From contig DATKUB010000012.1 of the NCBI GenBank assembly GCA_035530875.1, positions 4,485 through 68,484 on the forward strand: a DNA stretch of 64,000 nucleotides, written 5' to 3'. Under the pieces are notes generated by a model. The model made no database searches. It was not told the origin of the DNA and saw only the letters and a program-made list of their open reading frames with translations. This DNA is from JANXYY01 sp035530875. GTDB taxonomy: Bacteria; Actinomycetota; Actinomycetes; Nanopelagicales; Nanopelagicaceae. Numbering within the stretch: position 1 is the first letter of the stretch; the number at the start of each line of letters is the position of its first letter. This document shows positions 33,191-41,163 of this stretch, in pieces. The position numbers and the translations under genes are program-made.

Positions 33191-33774
33191 TAGATCCCGG
33201 CAGCAGTAAGGGCCGACTGCAGAGAGGCTGCCCAGGCCCCTGAAGTACAGGTTGCACCGCCTACGCCGGCAATCCTCGCGGAGTTTTTCGCAGCCAGAGT
33301 TTCCTGCTTCAACCATGGAACCGCCTGGCCATTAATGAACTGCGAGCGCGGGTCACCGTTGGGCGCCGAGAGTGCGTCAACCTGGGTAATGATGCCGTTT
33401 GAAACTGTGATTCGCACTTGGACAATGCCAAACCCGCAAGCCGAGTAACTCTTGCCAGTGGCGGTCTTGTTCACTGGCGCCGCGCTTGGTGTTGGGCTCT
33501 TCGTTGGAGTGGGGCTCTTCGTTGGAGTGGGGCTCTTCGTTGGTTTACTCGTAGGTGTACTCGTAGGTGTACTCGTTGGTGTACTCGTTGGTGTACTCGT
33601 TGGTGTACTCGTAGAAACTGGCGTCTTAGAAGTTTGGGCAGTCGAGTTACCTGCGCCGGGATTAGGTGCGGGAAGTGGAGCGAGCGAGGAGTTACCAAAA
33701 TTGGTTGGTGCGTATGAGAGGACGGCTGCAATACCCGCAACGGTTCCACTGCCGATAAGTACCGCGCGCTTCAT
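33190..33774 (-). CDS. Exported FMN-binding-domain protein with Thr/Pro/Ser linker
   Basis: The 194-residue protein has an N-terminal membrane anchor or signal (AVLIGSGTVAGIAAVLSYA), a linker of about 75 residues made of STPT and KSPT repeats, then an FMN-binding domain. Covalent FMN is expected on the Thr of GVGGATCTSGAW; known sites are usually S/T-GAT, so the first Gly is slightly unusual. A short domain begins at KSYSACGFGIVQVRITVSNG. With ApbE and the membrane reductase it forms an outward electron-transfer unit. Confidence 0.88.
   Translation of the reverse strand: MKRAVLIGSGTVAGIAAVLSYAPTNFGNSSLAPLPAPNPGAGNSTAQTSKTPVSTSTPTSTPTSTPTSTPTSTPTSKPTKSPTPTKSPTPTKSPTPSAAPVNKTATGKSYSACGFGIVQVRITVSNGIITQVDALSAPNGDPRSQFINGQAVPWLKQETLAAKNSARIAGVGGATCTSGAWAASLQSALTAAGI
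33486..33613 (-). repeat. Tandem repeats encoding the linker of the FMN protein
   Basis: Two arrays adjoin. At 33486-33539 an 18-base unit is repeated three times (TTGGAGTGGGGCTCTTCG is two exact copies, the first diverged), coding for the KSPTPT units. At 33546-33613 a 12-base unit (TACTCGTTGGTG or TACTCGTAGGTG) occurs five and a half times, coding for STPT. Such arrays vary in copy number by slippage, which would change the linker length between wall and membrane. Confidence 0.85.
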
Positions 33775-33789
33775 TTTATAACTCCCGCC

Positions 33790-35136
33790 CTAGACCGAGT
33801 GGAATGCAAATGCTTCGTCATGAAATCTACTGCTTGGCACGCCAAGTGCCTCGACAGAGTGACGAATACGGTGGACAAGAGCTTCAGGGCCGCAGACGAA
33901 TACATCGCATTTGGTAATGTTTGGAACGATCTTGGATAGATGGTTCGGGGTCAGCGGAAACTGACTTCGAGGGCCAACCATGTAGTGAATTCGAGCACCA
34001 GTCTGTTGAGCCAAATAATCGAGCTCCTTTTTCAACACCAAATCCTCGATTTTTCCGGCGCGATAAATCAAGTCGACGGAACTTCTTGGCGGTACCTCCT
34101 CTAGAAGTGCGCGCAGCGGCGTAATTCCAACTCCCCCACCTACGAGAAGAACATTCCTACTAATCGCCCGGTCAACGGTGAAGATTCCATAAGGGCCTTC
34201 GGCAAGAACCCGGGTCCCCCGCTTTAGATTGGCAAGCGACCGTGAATGGTCGCCGAGATCCTTAACAGTTATTCGCATTAACTTGTCATGTGGCGCTGCA
34301 GAAAGTGAATAAGGGTGCGACTGATACCAAAAATTCTGGGTCAAGAAGCGCCAACCAAAGAATTGGCCACCCTGTGCTCCGATTCGATCCAGCTTCCGCC
34401 CTTTGATATGAATGCTTACGACGCCCGGCCCTTCCACAACAACACGGTCGACCACGAGTTGGTGTCGAATAGATCTAAAGAGCGGGAGAAAAAATCGCCA
34501 GGCGACCATGGAGCCGCCGACGAAAACGTAAAGACTGATCCACCAAGCTTTGTTGATCGGGTGACCGATAAACATGATGCCGGTCAGTACTTGGTGCATG
34601 AATGAAAGGCCGACGGCGAGATAGGTATAGAGATGGATTACCCACCAAGTCTCGTAACTCATATGCGCACGAGCCTTCTTGTAAGACGACACCCCAGCCA
34701 TGACCATGAGGATGAATCCAGCTGCAGCCGGAAGCATCCACGGGTAGGCGGTTATCAGGTTCCAGAGTTCGCGGTAATAGGGCAACTTGTCGTTCATCGA
34801 GTACCCGAGGACCACAAGCGTGACGTGTAACCCGATTAAGTACAGCGACCATGGACCGAGTTTCCGATGCCAGGTGACCAATCGATCATGTCCCACCGAT
34901 CGCTCAACCCACGGAATACGGGCGACCATCAATAGGCCAACCAGAGCGAAGTAGGTGCCGCTAAGCGCGGCAAATCGAGCGACGACGGTGATCAGGCCTG
35001 CCGTCGAACTCACGTCATGGCTGGTCATAGTCGAGACTTGGATTGCGATCGTGATGCCTAGCCCGAGTCCAACTGCCAGCGCAGAATAGTCGCCGCCCCG
35101 TTGATGTTGACGTTGAGCACGATTGGTTGCGGACAT
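33790..35136 (-). CDS. Membrane ferric-reductase-like flavocytochrome/ferredoxin reductase
   Basis: The 448-residue protein starts MSATNRAQRQHQRGGDYSALAV at ATG 35136. Residues about 20-215 form a six-helix ferric-reductase-like domain with paired His in TWHRKLGPWSLYLIGLHVTLVV and WWVIHLYTYLAVGLSFMHQVLTG, likely heme b ligands. The C-terminal half is a ferredoxin-reductase module: FAD site HPYSLSAAP and NAD(P) site LLVGGGVGITPLRAL, ending FVCGPEAL and FHDEAFAF. It should pass electrons from NAD(P)H across the membrane, here probably to the FMN protein encoded next. Confidence 0.88.
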   Translation of the reverse strand: MSATNRAQRQHQRGGDYSALAVGLGLGITIAIQVSTMTSHDVSSTAGLITVVARFAALSGTYFALVGLLMVARIPWVERSVGHDRLVTWHRKLGPWSLYLIGLHVTLVVLGYSMNDKLPYYRELWNLITAYPWMLPAAAGFILMVMAGVSSYKKARAHMSYETWWVIHLYTYLAVGLSFMHQVLTGIMFIGHPINKAWWISLYVFVGGSMVAWRFFLPLFRSIRHQLVVDRVVVEGPGVVSIHIKGRKLDRIGAQGGQFFGWRFLTQNFWYQSHPYSLSAAPHDKLMRITVKDLGDHSRSLANLKRGTRVLAEGPYGIFTVDRAISRNVLLVGGGVGITPLRALLEEVPPRSSVDLIYRAGKIEDLVLKKELDYLAQQTGARIHYMVGPRSQFPLTPNHLSKIVPNITKCDVFVCGPEALVHRIRHSVEALGVPSSRFHDEAFAFHSV

Positions 35137-35191
35137 AGCCCGAGCCTGCCTGTCTTTCCTGTGAGTTACCTGAGATCGAACCAAGCGCCGA

Positions 35192-35205
35192 GTCAGGATC
35201 CTGAC
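35192..35205. promoter_or_regulatory. Perfect 14-bp palindrome between the reductase operon and the MFS gene
   Basis: GTCAGGATCCTGAC is its own reverse complement. It sits 1 base upstream of a -10-like TAGGCT (35207-35212) and 55 bases upstream of the divergent reductase ATG. Its place over the -35 region fits an operator for a dimeric regulator that could switch both directions. No regulator gene is adjacent. Confidence 0.5.
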
Positions 35206-35206
35206 C

Positions 35207-35221
35207 TAGGCTTAAGACGTG
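35207..35221 (+). promoter_or_regulatory. Leaderless -10/start unit of the MFS gene
   Basis: TAGGCT (35207-35212) matches an actinobacterial -10 element (TANNNT). It is followed by six bases and then GTG at 35219, so transcription should begin on or next to the start codon. No Shine-Dalgarno sequence is present. The start is inferred, not measured. Confidence 0.5.
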
Positions 35222-36505
35222 GTTTCCCCAGGGGCAAGCGTATCCCTTTCTAGAGCCGATAACGGAGGGCGTTTAACTCCATACCTTTTCTGGGGCCTTG
35301 GTGCCGCCGCCTATATTGACGCTGTCACCAATCGAACTTCCTTTGGCGTGGCGGCGATTGAAGCGGCTCACCGTTTCAATATTGGACCCACGGTACTAAG
35401 CCTTTTTACCGCCCTCCAACTCTTGGTCTACGCCTTGGCACAGTTGCCGGTCGGGCTCGCTATCGATCACTTCGGACCGCGAGCCATGATCGCTGGGGGT
35501 GCCTTCCTGATGGCACTCGGTCAGCTGCTTTTAGCCACCTCACACTCGCCAGTTCCAGCCATTCTCGGCCGAGCTGTAGTTGGGCTCGGCGACGCCATGA
35601 GTTTCATCTCCGTATTGCGTCTGACAACATCCTGGTTTCCGGCAAATCGAGTGCCCATCATGACCCAGATCACCGGACTTCTCGGCTGGTTTGGCCAATT
35701 GCTCAGCGCCATACCCTTCGCCGCTCTTCTGCACCTACGCGGTTGGAGCATTGCATTTAACTCATTGGCCATTCTTTCATTCGCCTCTGCCACCATCACG
35801 CTGCTCTTCCTAAAAGAATCGCCCATAAAAGGGGCTCACCGATCCTGGCCTACCAAGAAATCTGTAAGCGCAAACTTGCATGCCGTTTGGCGCAATCCAG
35901 CAATGCGACTGGGCTTCTGGTCTCACTGGACAACACCATTTGCAACTAGCGCCTTTGCTCTCCTTTGGGGCGTGCCTTTTCTCGTCAAAGCGGAGGGCTA
36001 CTCAAAGTATGCAGCCTCAAGTTTCCTCACCATCATTGTTGTTGTCGGAGCCCTGGGCGGATTCACTCTGGCAATTCTCACGTCTCGCTATCCAGAACAT
36101 TTAACAAAAATGACGTACACGATAACCGCTTCTCAAGTTACTGCTTGGACGGCCACCCTCTGTTGGCCGGGGCGGATCCCTACTGCCCTCATCGTGGTTT
36201 TGGTTGTCGCTCTCGCCGTAGGTGGGCCTGGATCGCTAATCGGTTTTGCCCACGCACGACTTTGGATTCCAGTTGAACGCATTGGGACGGCAGATGGATT
36301 CATCAATGCAGCAGGGTTCATCGCAGCCTTGATTGCGATGTTCGGCATTGGCATAATCTTGCAGTGGCGAGGAAGTTACTCGATCACGTCGTTTAAATTG
36401 GCTTTCATGGTTCAATTCCCGATCTGGGCCATTGGCGTCTTTCAAATCGCCCGATACAACCGAAAGTTGGTGAGCGTTCATGGCAAGACTCCTGATAGAA
36501 GGTGA
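35219..36505 (+). CDS. MFS transporter (nitrate/antiporter-like type)
   Basis: A 428-residue, 12-helix major facilitator starting at GTG 35219. The loop motif PVGLAIDHFGPRAMIAGGAF replaces the usual GxLaDrxGrkp. AILGRAVVGLGDAMSFISVLRLTTSWFPANRVPIMTQ resembles MFS members that carry organic anions. The C-terminal helices include WIPVERIGTADGFINAAGF. It is divergent from the flavin electron-transfer operon. The substrate is unknown. Confidence 0.82.
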   Translation: MVSPGASVSLSRADNGGRLTPYLFWGLGAAAYIDAVTNRTSFGVAAIEAAHRFNIGPTVLSLFTALQLLVYALAQLPVGLAIDHFGPRAMIAGGAFLMALGQLLLATSHSPVPAILGRAVVGLGDAMSFISVLRLTTSWFPANRVPIMTQITGLLGWFGQLLSAIPFAALLHLRGWSIAFNSLAILSFASATITLLFLKESPIKGAHRSWPTKKSVSANLHAVWRNPAMRLGFWSHWTTPFATSAFALLWGVPFLVKAEGYSKYAASSFLTIIVVVGALGGFTLAILTSRYPEHLTKMTYTITASQVTAWTATLCWPGRIPTALIVVLVVALAVGGPGSLIGFAHARLWIPVERIGTADGFINAAGFIAALIAMFGIGIILQWRGSYSITSFKLAFMVQFPIWAIGVFQIARYNRKLVSVHGKTPDRR

Positions 36506-36836
36506 GAATCTTCACTTGAGTTTAAGTGGATGGGAACAGTTAGCAGCGCTCCACGCCGACATTCGAATTCCACTGCACAACATCGCAGATGTTGAAATTT
36601 CTGATAGGCCATGGCGAATCCTTCGTGGAATTCGCGCTCCTGGCACCGGGTTTCCGGGGGTGATCATGGTTGGAACCATGCGATGGAAAAAACGAAAAGA
36701 CTTCTGTGCCATTTACGGGAGGCGACCAGTCATCGTCGTAAATCTGCGAAATGAAGCATTTTCCCGGTTGATTGTGACGTGCGACCAGCCCGCGCAATTG
36801 GTTCAACTGATCAGCGCCAGCAGCAAATTGCGTTAA
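36480..36836 (+). CDS. Small PH-domain-like protein
   Basis: The 118-residue protein begins MARLLIEGENLHLSLSGWEQL and continues IRIPLHNIADVEISDRPWRILRG, then PVIVVNLRNEAFSRLIVTCDQPAQLVQLI. The pattern of a beta-barrel with a closing helix is like the bacterial PH domains that sit beside membrane proteins. It overlaps the MFS gene by 26 bases and the convergent deoD by four. No catalytic residues are evident. Its function is unknown. Confidence 0.65.
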   Translation: MARLLIEGENLHLSLSGWEQLAALHADIRIPLHNIADVEISDRPWRILRGIRAPGTGFPGVIMVGTMRWKKRKDFCAIYGRRPVIVVNLRNEAFSRLIVTCDQPAQLVQLISASSKLR

Positions 36837-37537
36837 CAAGAAACGGCTGTTGCCAGCGCCAACTCAGCCATCTCGGAGAGGCTCTGTTCGCGTTCCTCGG
36901 CCGATAATTTTTCACCAGTAAGAATCTGGTCACTTACCGTGACAATGGAAAGTGCCCGGCGTCGGTGCTTTAGCGCTAGTGAATAAAGAGCACTCGTCTC
37001 CATTTCAAGGCCCAGCACTCCATACTCTCTGAACCTATCCAAGGCGTCGGTTGGGTCATAGAAGAGATCCATTGATGCGACCCCGCCTACCGTTTGACTC
37101 AATTTGCGCTCAGTTGCGATTAGATCTGCGCTCTTCAAAAGCCCAAAATCGGCATTCGGCGCAAGATCCAGGCCGCCGAGGGCGCGTCGGTTGATTGACG
37201 AGTCGGTTGAGGCCGACATCGCAAGAATGAGATCGCGTGGGCGCAAGAAGTCTTGAATTGCACCGCAGGTCCCCACTCGGATCGCAATCTGGACGTCATA
37301 ATCTACGAAGAGCTCATGTGCATAGATCGAAATAGATGGCGCTCCCATGCCTGTTCCCTGTACAGAAATGCGTTTGCCTTGGTAGGTGCCGGTGAAACCC
37401 AACATGTTTCGCACGGTCGAGTAGCAGACGGGATTTTCAAAAAACTTCTCGGCAATCCATTCCGCCCGCAGGGGATCGCCAGGAAGAAGGATCCGGTCGG
37501 CGATATCGCCGGACTTGGCCGCAAGGTGGAGACTCAT
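36833..37537 (-). CDS. deoD: Purine nucleoside phosphorylase, DeoD type
   Basis: A 234-residue hexameric-type phosphorylase that splits purine (deoxy)nucleosides with phosphate. Motifs are ILLPGDPLRAEWIAEKFF (phosphate-binding Arg), VQGTGMGAPSISIYAHEL, AIRVGTCGAI and GLEMETSALYSLA, with the catalytic Asp in VTVSDQILTG. It is a single gene on the minus strand, divergent from the amidotransferase gene. It serves purine salvage. No deoxyribose genes are adjacent. Confidence 0.93.
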   Translation of the reverse strand: MSLHLAAKSGDIADRILLPGDPLRAEWIAEKFFENPVCYSTVRNMLGFTGTYQGKRISVQGTGMGAPSISIYAHELFVDYDVQIAIRVGTCGAIQDFLRPRDLILAMSASTDSSINRRALGGLDLAPNADFGLLKSADLIATERKLSQTVGGVASMDLFYDPTDALDRFREYGVLGLEMETSALYSLALKHRRRALSIVTVSDQILTGEKLSAEEREQSLSEMAELALATAVSC

Positions 37538-37554
37538 GCTCTGAGATTAGCGCC

Positions 37555-37570
37555 TAGGATATTGCACATG
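37555..37570 (+). promoter_or_regulatory. Leaderless -10/start unit of the amidotransferase gene
   Basis: TAGGAT (37555-37560) is a good -10 match, followed by seven bases and ATG 37568. As with the dsrE and MFS genes, this spacing predicts a transcript starting at the ATG. No Shine-Dalgarno sequence is seen. Confidence 0.5.
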
Positions 37571-38329
37571 TGTCGTCTCTTTGCCTGGTCCGCCGCAACC
37601 GAATTAACTCTTGACCAAGCCATCGGAGGAGACCGCCATAATCTGATTAAGTTGAGCGAACTCCATCGAGACGGTTGGGGCATGGCTTGGCGCGACGATG
37701 ATGGCTCGGTAAGGCTCATTCGCGATGAATTGCCTGCCTTCGAAAGCGGTGCCTTCCGCAATTCGGCCACGGCGGTATCTAGCGCAAGTGCAATCGTGCA
37801 CTTGCGCTGGGCGACAGAGGCTATGCAAGTCTGCATTCCAAACACTCACCCCTTCCTAAAGGAGGGACCGGCAGGGGAAATCGCATTTGCCCACAATGGC
37901 GGAATTCCCCGTGGGCCAAATCTTGACGCCTTGATTGATTCTGATCTGCTTGCCGATCTTGAAGGCGAAACCGATTCAGAGCGCTATTTCGCTGCACTCA
38001 TCTCCCAGGCGCGGAAATCAGATGGGGATCTGGTCGTAGCTTTTGCTAATACTGTTCACGCGCTTGAAACTTTCGACTACTCCTCCATTAATGCCCTGGC
38101 ACTAACGAGTAATCACCTATATGTGTTGAGCCAGCACCGCGACGATCATCGACCTAAGGGAACCGAGGCCAACTATTACGAGTTGAAATGGGCCAGTGAA
38201 AATGGCCTCACTACCGCCTGGTCATCAGGAATAAGCGATCGCCAAGGACATGTACTTAATAGCGGTTCGCTATTAAAAATAGAGATAGCAACCGGGACGA
38301 GTGAAGTTATCGACCTCGACAAAGTCTAG
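37568..38329 (+). CDS. Class II glutamine amidotransferase (single domain)
   Basis: The 253-residue protein starts MCRLFAWSAA, so after Met removal Cys2 is the catalytic nucleophile. Other Ntn-fold landmarks are HRDGWGMAW, VHLRWATEA, NTHPF, FAHNGGIPRG and SERYFAALI. It hydrolyses glutamine or a gamma-glutamyl bond. EgtC of ergothioneine synthesis is of this type, but no other egt genes are nearby. The open frame extends to 37253, but that part is antisense to deoD. Confidence 0.85.
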   Translation: MCRLFAWSAATELTLDQAIGGDRHNLIKLSELHRDGWGMAWRDDDGSVRLIRDELPAFESGAFRNSATAVSSASAIVHLRWATEAMQVCIPNTHPFLKEGPAGEIAFAHNGGIPRGPNLDALIDSDLLADLEGETDSERYFAALISQARKSDGDLVVAFANTVHALETFDYSSINALALTSNHLYVLSQHRDDHRPKGTEANYYELKWASENGLTTAWSSGISDRQGHVLNSGSLLKIEIATGTSEVIDLDKV

Positions 38330-39849
38330 GAGAAACGTTCCACCAGGACTCGTTTTAGCACTTTACCGCTGGGGCCCAATGGCATTTCGTCGATGAACTC
38401 GATCCGGCGAGGATACTTATGGCTGCCGATATGCCCTTTGGTCCATTCGCGCAGTTCGTCGATAACAACACTCTCGTCTGCAATCACGACGGCCAAGATT
38501 TCTTCGCCATGAACATCATCAGGTACGCCGATAACGGCAACCTGCTTGATCCCCGGATAGCGATTGATGACTTCCTCAACCTCGCGCGGATAAACATTAA
38601 AACCGCCTCGAATGATCATATCTTTTGTGCGATCGACAATGCTGATGAAGCCTTCGTCGTCCTTTAGGCCAATATCTCCTGAGCGAAACCATCCGTCGAT
38701 AACGACTTGAGCGGTTTCTTCAGGTTTGTTCAAATAGCCGTTGAAGACATTGCTTCCCCGAATAACAATCTCGCCACGCTCGCCTACCGGCAGGAACTCG
38801 ATTCGATCGCTGATTTCTGGATCAGCAATTTCGACATCGACGCCCCAGATTGCGCATCCGACAGTTCCCGGTTTTCTGCCATAGCGCTCTTGATTAAAGG
38901 TGGCAACGGGTGAAGTTTCCGATAGGCCATAACCCTCGTAAATATCGACTCCAAATACTTCTTTCACTTTGTCGATCACTGCAAGCGGCAAGGCTGACCC
39001 GCCGCTAACCGCTATTCGCAGCGGCGGCCGGATCGAATTAGTTTTGGCCGCTTCGAGTAAGCCGATGAACATAGTCGGAACGCCGACCATGATCGTGACT
39101 TTCTCTTTCAGCAAGAGATCGAGCACTGCGCCAGGTTCAAACCTGGGCACCAAGGCAATGGTGGCGCCGACTCGAAAACCGGCGTTAAGAACGACTGTTT
39201 GCCCGAAAGAGTGAAACAGAGGGAGCGCGCCAAGCAGCACATCACCGTGTTTGAGCTCGATGGTGTCAAAAGCGACCGTCTGAACATTCCAAAGAATATT
39301 GTCCTGGGTAAGTATCGCTCCCTTTGGCTTTCCGGTCGTACCAGAGGTATAAAGAATCACCGCTTCGTCTTCAGGCTTTCGAGCCAAATAGGTTTCGATT
39401 GGGGTCGCAACTGCCGCGAGGGATTCGAGTCGCACAATCTCTTCGGGGCCACCATCTAGTACCGAGACGATATCAACGCCTAGTTCAAGTGCGGCCGGCA
39501 AGCCTTCGCCGATTAATGGAGCGGCCGCAATGAGAACTTTTGAGCCGGAATCTTTCAAGGCATAGGCGATCTCTTCGCTCTTGAGCAACGAGTGAATTGG
39601 AACGACACACGCTCCCAATGCCAAAATCCCGTAGTAGGCAAATGCGAACTGCGGGACATTCGGAATCAGGACTGCTACGCGATCCCCCGGCTTGATGCCG
39701 CGGTCTCGGAGCACCGCGGCATAACGCCGAGCCTGATCCCATGCAACGGCATATGAAACACGAACCTCGCCAAGCACAAGAGCGTCGGTCTCTGGATAGC
39801 GGTTAGCGCTTTCGGCCAGAATGCTCGCAACGCTAATCCGACTACTCAT
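38326..39849 (-). CDS. Acyl-CoA ligase (AMP-forming, FadD type)
   Basis: The 507-residue ANL-superfamily enzyme has the P-loop VILYTSGTTGKPKGAIL, GYGLSETSPVATFN, DGWFRSGDIG and VDRTKDMIIRGGFNVYPREVEE. The catalytic Lys is in GPSGKVLKRVL. It activates a carboxylic acid, probably a fatty acid, to the CoA thioester. Its start overlaps the glutamate dehydrogenase stop by ATGA. The chain-length preference is unknown. Confidence 0.9.
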   Translation of the reverse strand: MSSRISVASILAESANRYPETDALVLGEVRVSYAVAWDQARRYAAVLRDRGIKPGDRVAVLIPNVPQFAFAYYGILALGACVVPIHSLLKSEEIAYALKDSGSKVLIAAAPLIGEGLPAALELGVDIVSVLDGGPEEIVRLESLAAVATPIETYLARKPEDEAVILYTSGTTGKPKGAILTQDNILWNVQTVAFDTIELKHGDVLLGALPLFHSFGQTVVLNAGFRVGATIALVPRFEPGAVLDLLLKEKVTIMVGVPTMFIGLLEAAKTNSIRPPLRIAVSGGSALPLAVIDKVKEVFGVDIYEGYGLSETSPVATFNQERYGRKPGTVGCAIWGVDVEIADPEISDRIEFLPVGERGEIVIRGSNVFNGYLNKPEETAQVVIDGWFRSGDIGLKDDEGFISIVDRTKDMIIRGGFNVYPREVEEVINRYPGIKQVAVIGVPDDVHGEEILAVVIADESVVIDELREWTKGHIGSHKYPRRIEFIDEMPLGPSGKVLKRVLVERFS

Positions 39850-41108
39850 GGGTAAAGCCCTCTGAGCCGGTGCGCCTCGGCGACCCGACCGACGCCAATT
39901 GAGTTTGCCGCCTCACGCCAAGTGATTCCACGAGCTGCAGAGTACTCTCGAACTTCCCAAATTGCTTTCAACATCAAGGTGTTGAGTCGTTCTGCGATTT
40001 CAGCATCCGTCCAGAAATAAACCTGATTGTCCTGGACCCATTCAAAGTATGAAACGACAACGCCGCCGCTATTTGCCAGGATATCTGGCACCACAAGAGT
40101 GCCGTTCTCAGCCAGGGCATCATCGGCGTCCGGAGTTGTAGGCGCGTTTGCCCCTTCAACGACGATCCGCGCCTTAACTCCGGGAGCACTAGACGCAGTT
40201 AGCGCATCAGAGAGAGCTGCAGGAATCAAAACGTCGACATCAAGGTGCAGTAACTCGTCCTGGGTTATTCGGTCGACACCAGGGGTGTTGACGACGCTGC
40301 CGGAATCACGCAGGTTATGAAACAAGTCATCAACCGAGTCGAATCCAATAACACCGCCCTCGACGTCGCTGACGGCCACAACTTTCATGCCCATTTTTTC
40401 AACGGCTATCGCTGCCCAGTACCCGACCTTACCAAACCCCTGGATCGCCACAGTTGCGCCTTCTACCGGCATTCCCGACGCCATGAGAGCCTCCCGCGCG
40501 GCAATGGCAACTCCATCACCGGTAGCAGAATTTCGACCAAGTGATCCACCGAGCACCAAAGGTTTGCCGGTTACAACACCCGGCACGGAATAACCCGCGT
40601 TGACCGAATAGGTGTCCATCATCCAGGCCATGTTTCGATCATCAGTCCCAACATCTGGAGCCGGAATATCGCGCTCAGGGCCAATGATGGGAAGGATCTC
40701 GCTCGTGTAACGGCGAGTGAGTCGCTCATTTTCACGCAAGGATAATTTTTTGGGGTCAACAGCCACCGCACCCTTGGCGCCACCGAAAGGTAAATTTGTA
40801 AGGGCACACTTCCAGGTCATGAGCATGGCGAGTGCGATCGTTTCGTCGAGATCGACATCGGGGTGGAATCGAACTCCACCCTTTGACGGACCGCGCGTGG
40901 TTGAATATTGGACTCGGTAGCCCTTAAACATTTCCACCGACTCATTGTCTCTTCGCAGCGGCACTGCTACTTCCAAAATGCGACGCGGCGTTGAAAGCGT
41001 TACCCATTCCGCTTCTGGAAGGCCAAGATTTTCGACCGCCCGACGTAATTGTGACAGTGCGGTAGTGAGGGGACTCTCAACATGTGTTACTGAAGGTGTT
41101 GCTGGCAT
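39846..41108 (-). CDS. gdhA: Glu/Leu/Phe/Val dehydrogenase (glutamate dehydrogenase type)
   Basis: The 420-residue enzyme matches catabolic-type glutamate dehydrogenases: YSTTRGPSKGGVRFHPDVDLDE, WKCALTNLPFGGAKGAV with the catalytic Lys, DVGTDDRNMAWMMDTY, and the dinucleotide site VAIQGFGKVGYWAA. It interconverts glutamate and 2-oxoglutarate plus ammonia. GAGGTC precedes ATG 41108. GlnR at 20 kb is a possible regulator, but I see no convincing GlnR site upstream. Confidence 0.9.
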   Translation of the reverse strand: MPATPSVTHVESPLTTALSQLRRAVENLGLPEAEWVTLSTPRRILEVAVPLRRDNESVEMFKGYRVQYSTTRGPSKGGVRFHPDVDLDETIALAMLMTWKCALTNLPFGGAKGAVAVDPKKLSLRENERLTRRYTSEILPIIGPERDIPAPDVGTDDRNMAWMMDTYSVNAGYSVPGVVTGKPLVLGGSLGRNSATGDGVAIAAREALMASGMPVEGATVAIQGFGKVGYWAAIAVEKMGMKVVAVSDVEGGVIGFDSVDDLFHNLRDSGSVVNTPGVDRITQDELLHLDVDVLIPAALSDALTASSAPGVKARIVVEGANAPTTPDADDALAENGTLVVPDILANSGGVVVSYFEWVQDNQVYFWTDAEIAERLNTLMLKAIWEVREYSAARGITWREAANSIGVGRVAEAHRLRGLYP

Positions 41109-41163
41109 AACGATGACCTCATTGTGATCGTTGGTTTGACTACCCTAACCCACTCCTGGGCTT

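Noticed and set aside
33486..33613. CRISPR-like repeat array
   Set aside because: Repeats are 12 and 18 bases without spacers, in frame and coding for STPT/KSPT units.
37568..38329. EgtC of ergothioneine synthesis
   Set aside because: The fold fits but no egtA, egtB, egtD or egtE lies near; only the amidotransferase class is claimed.
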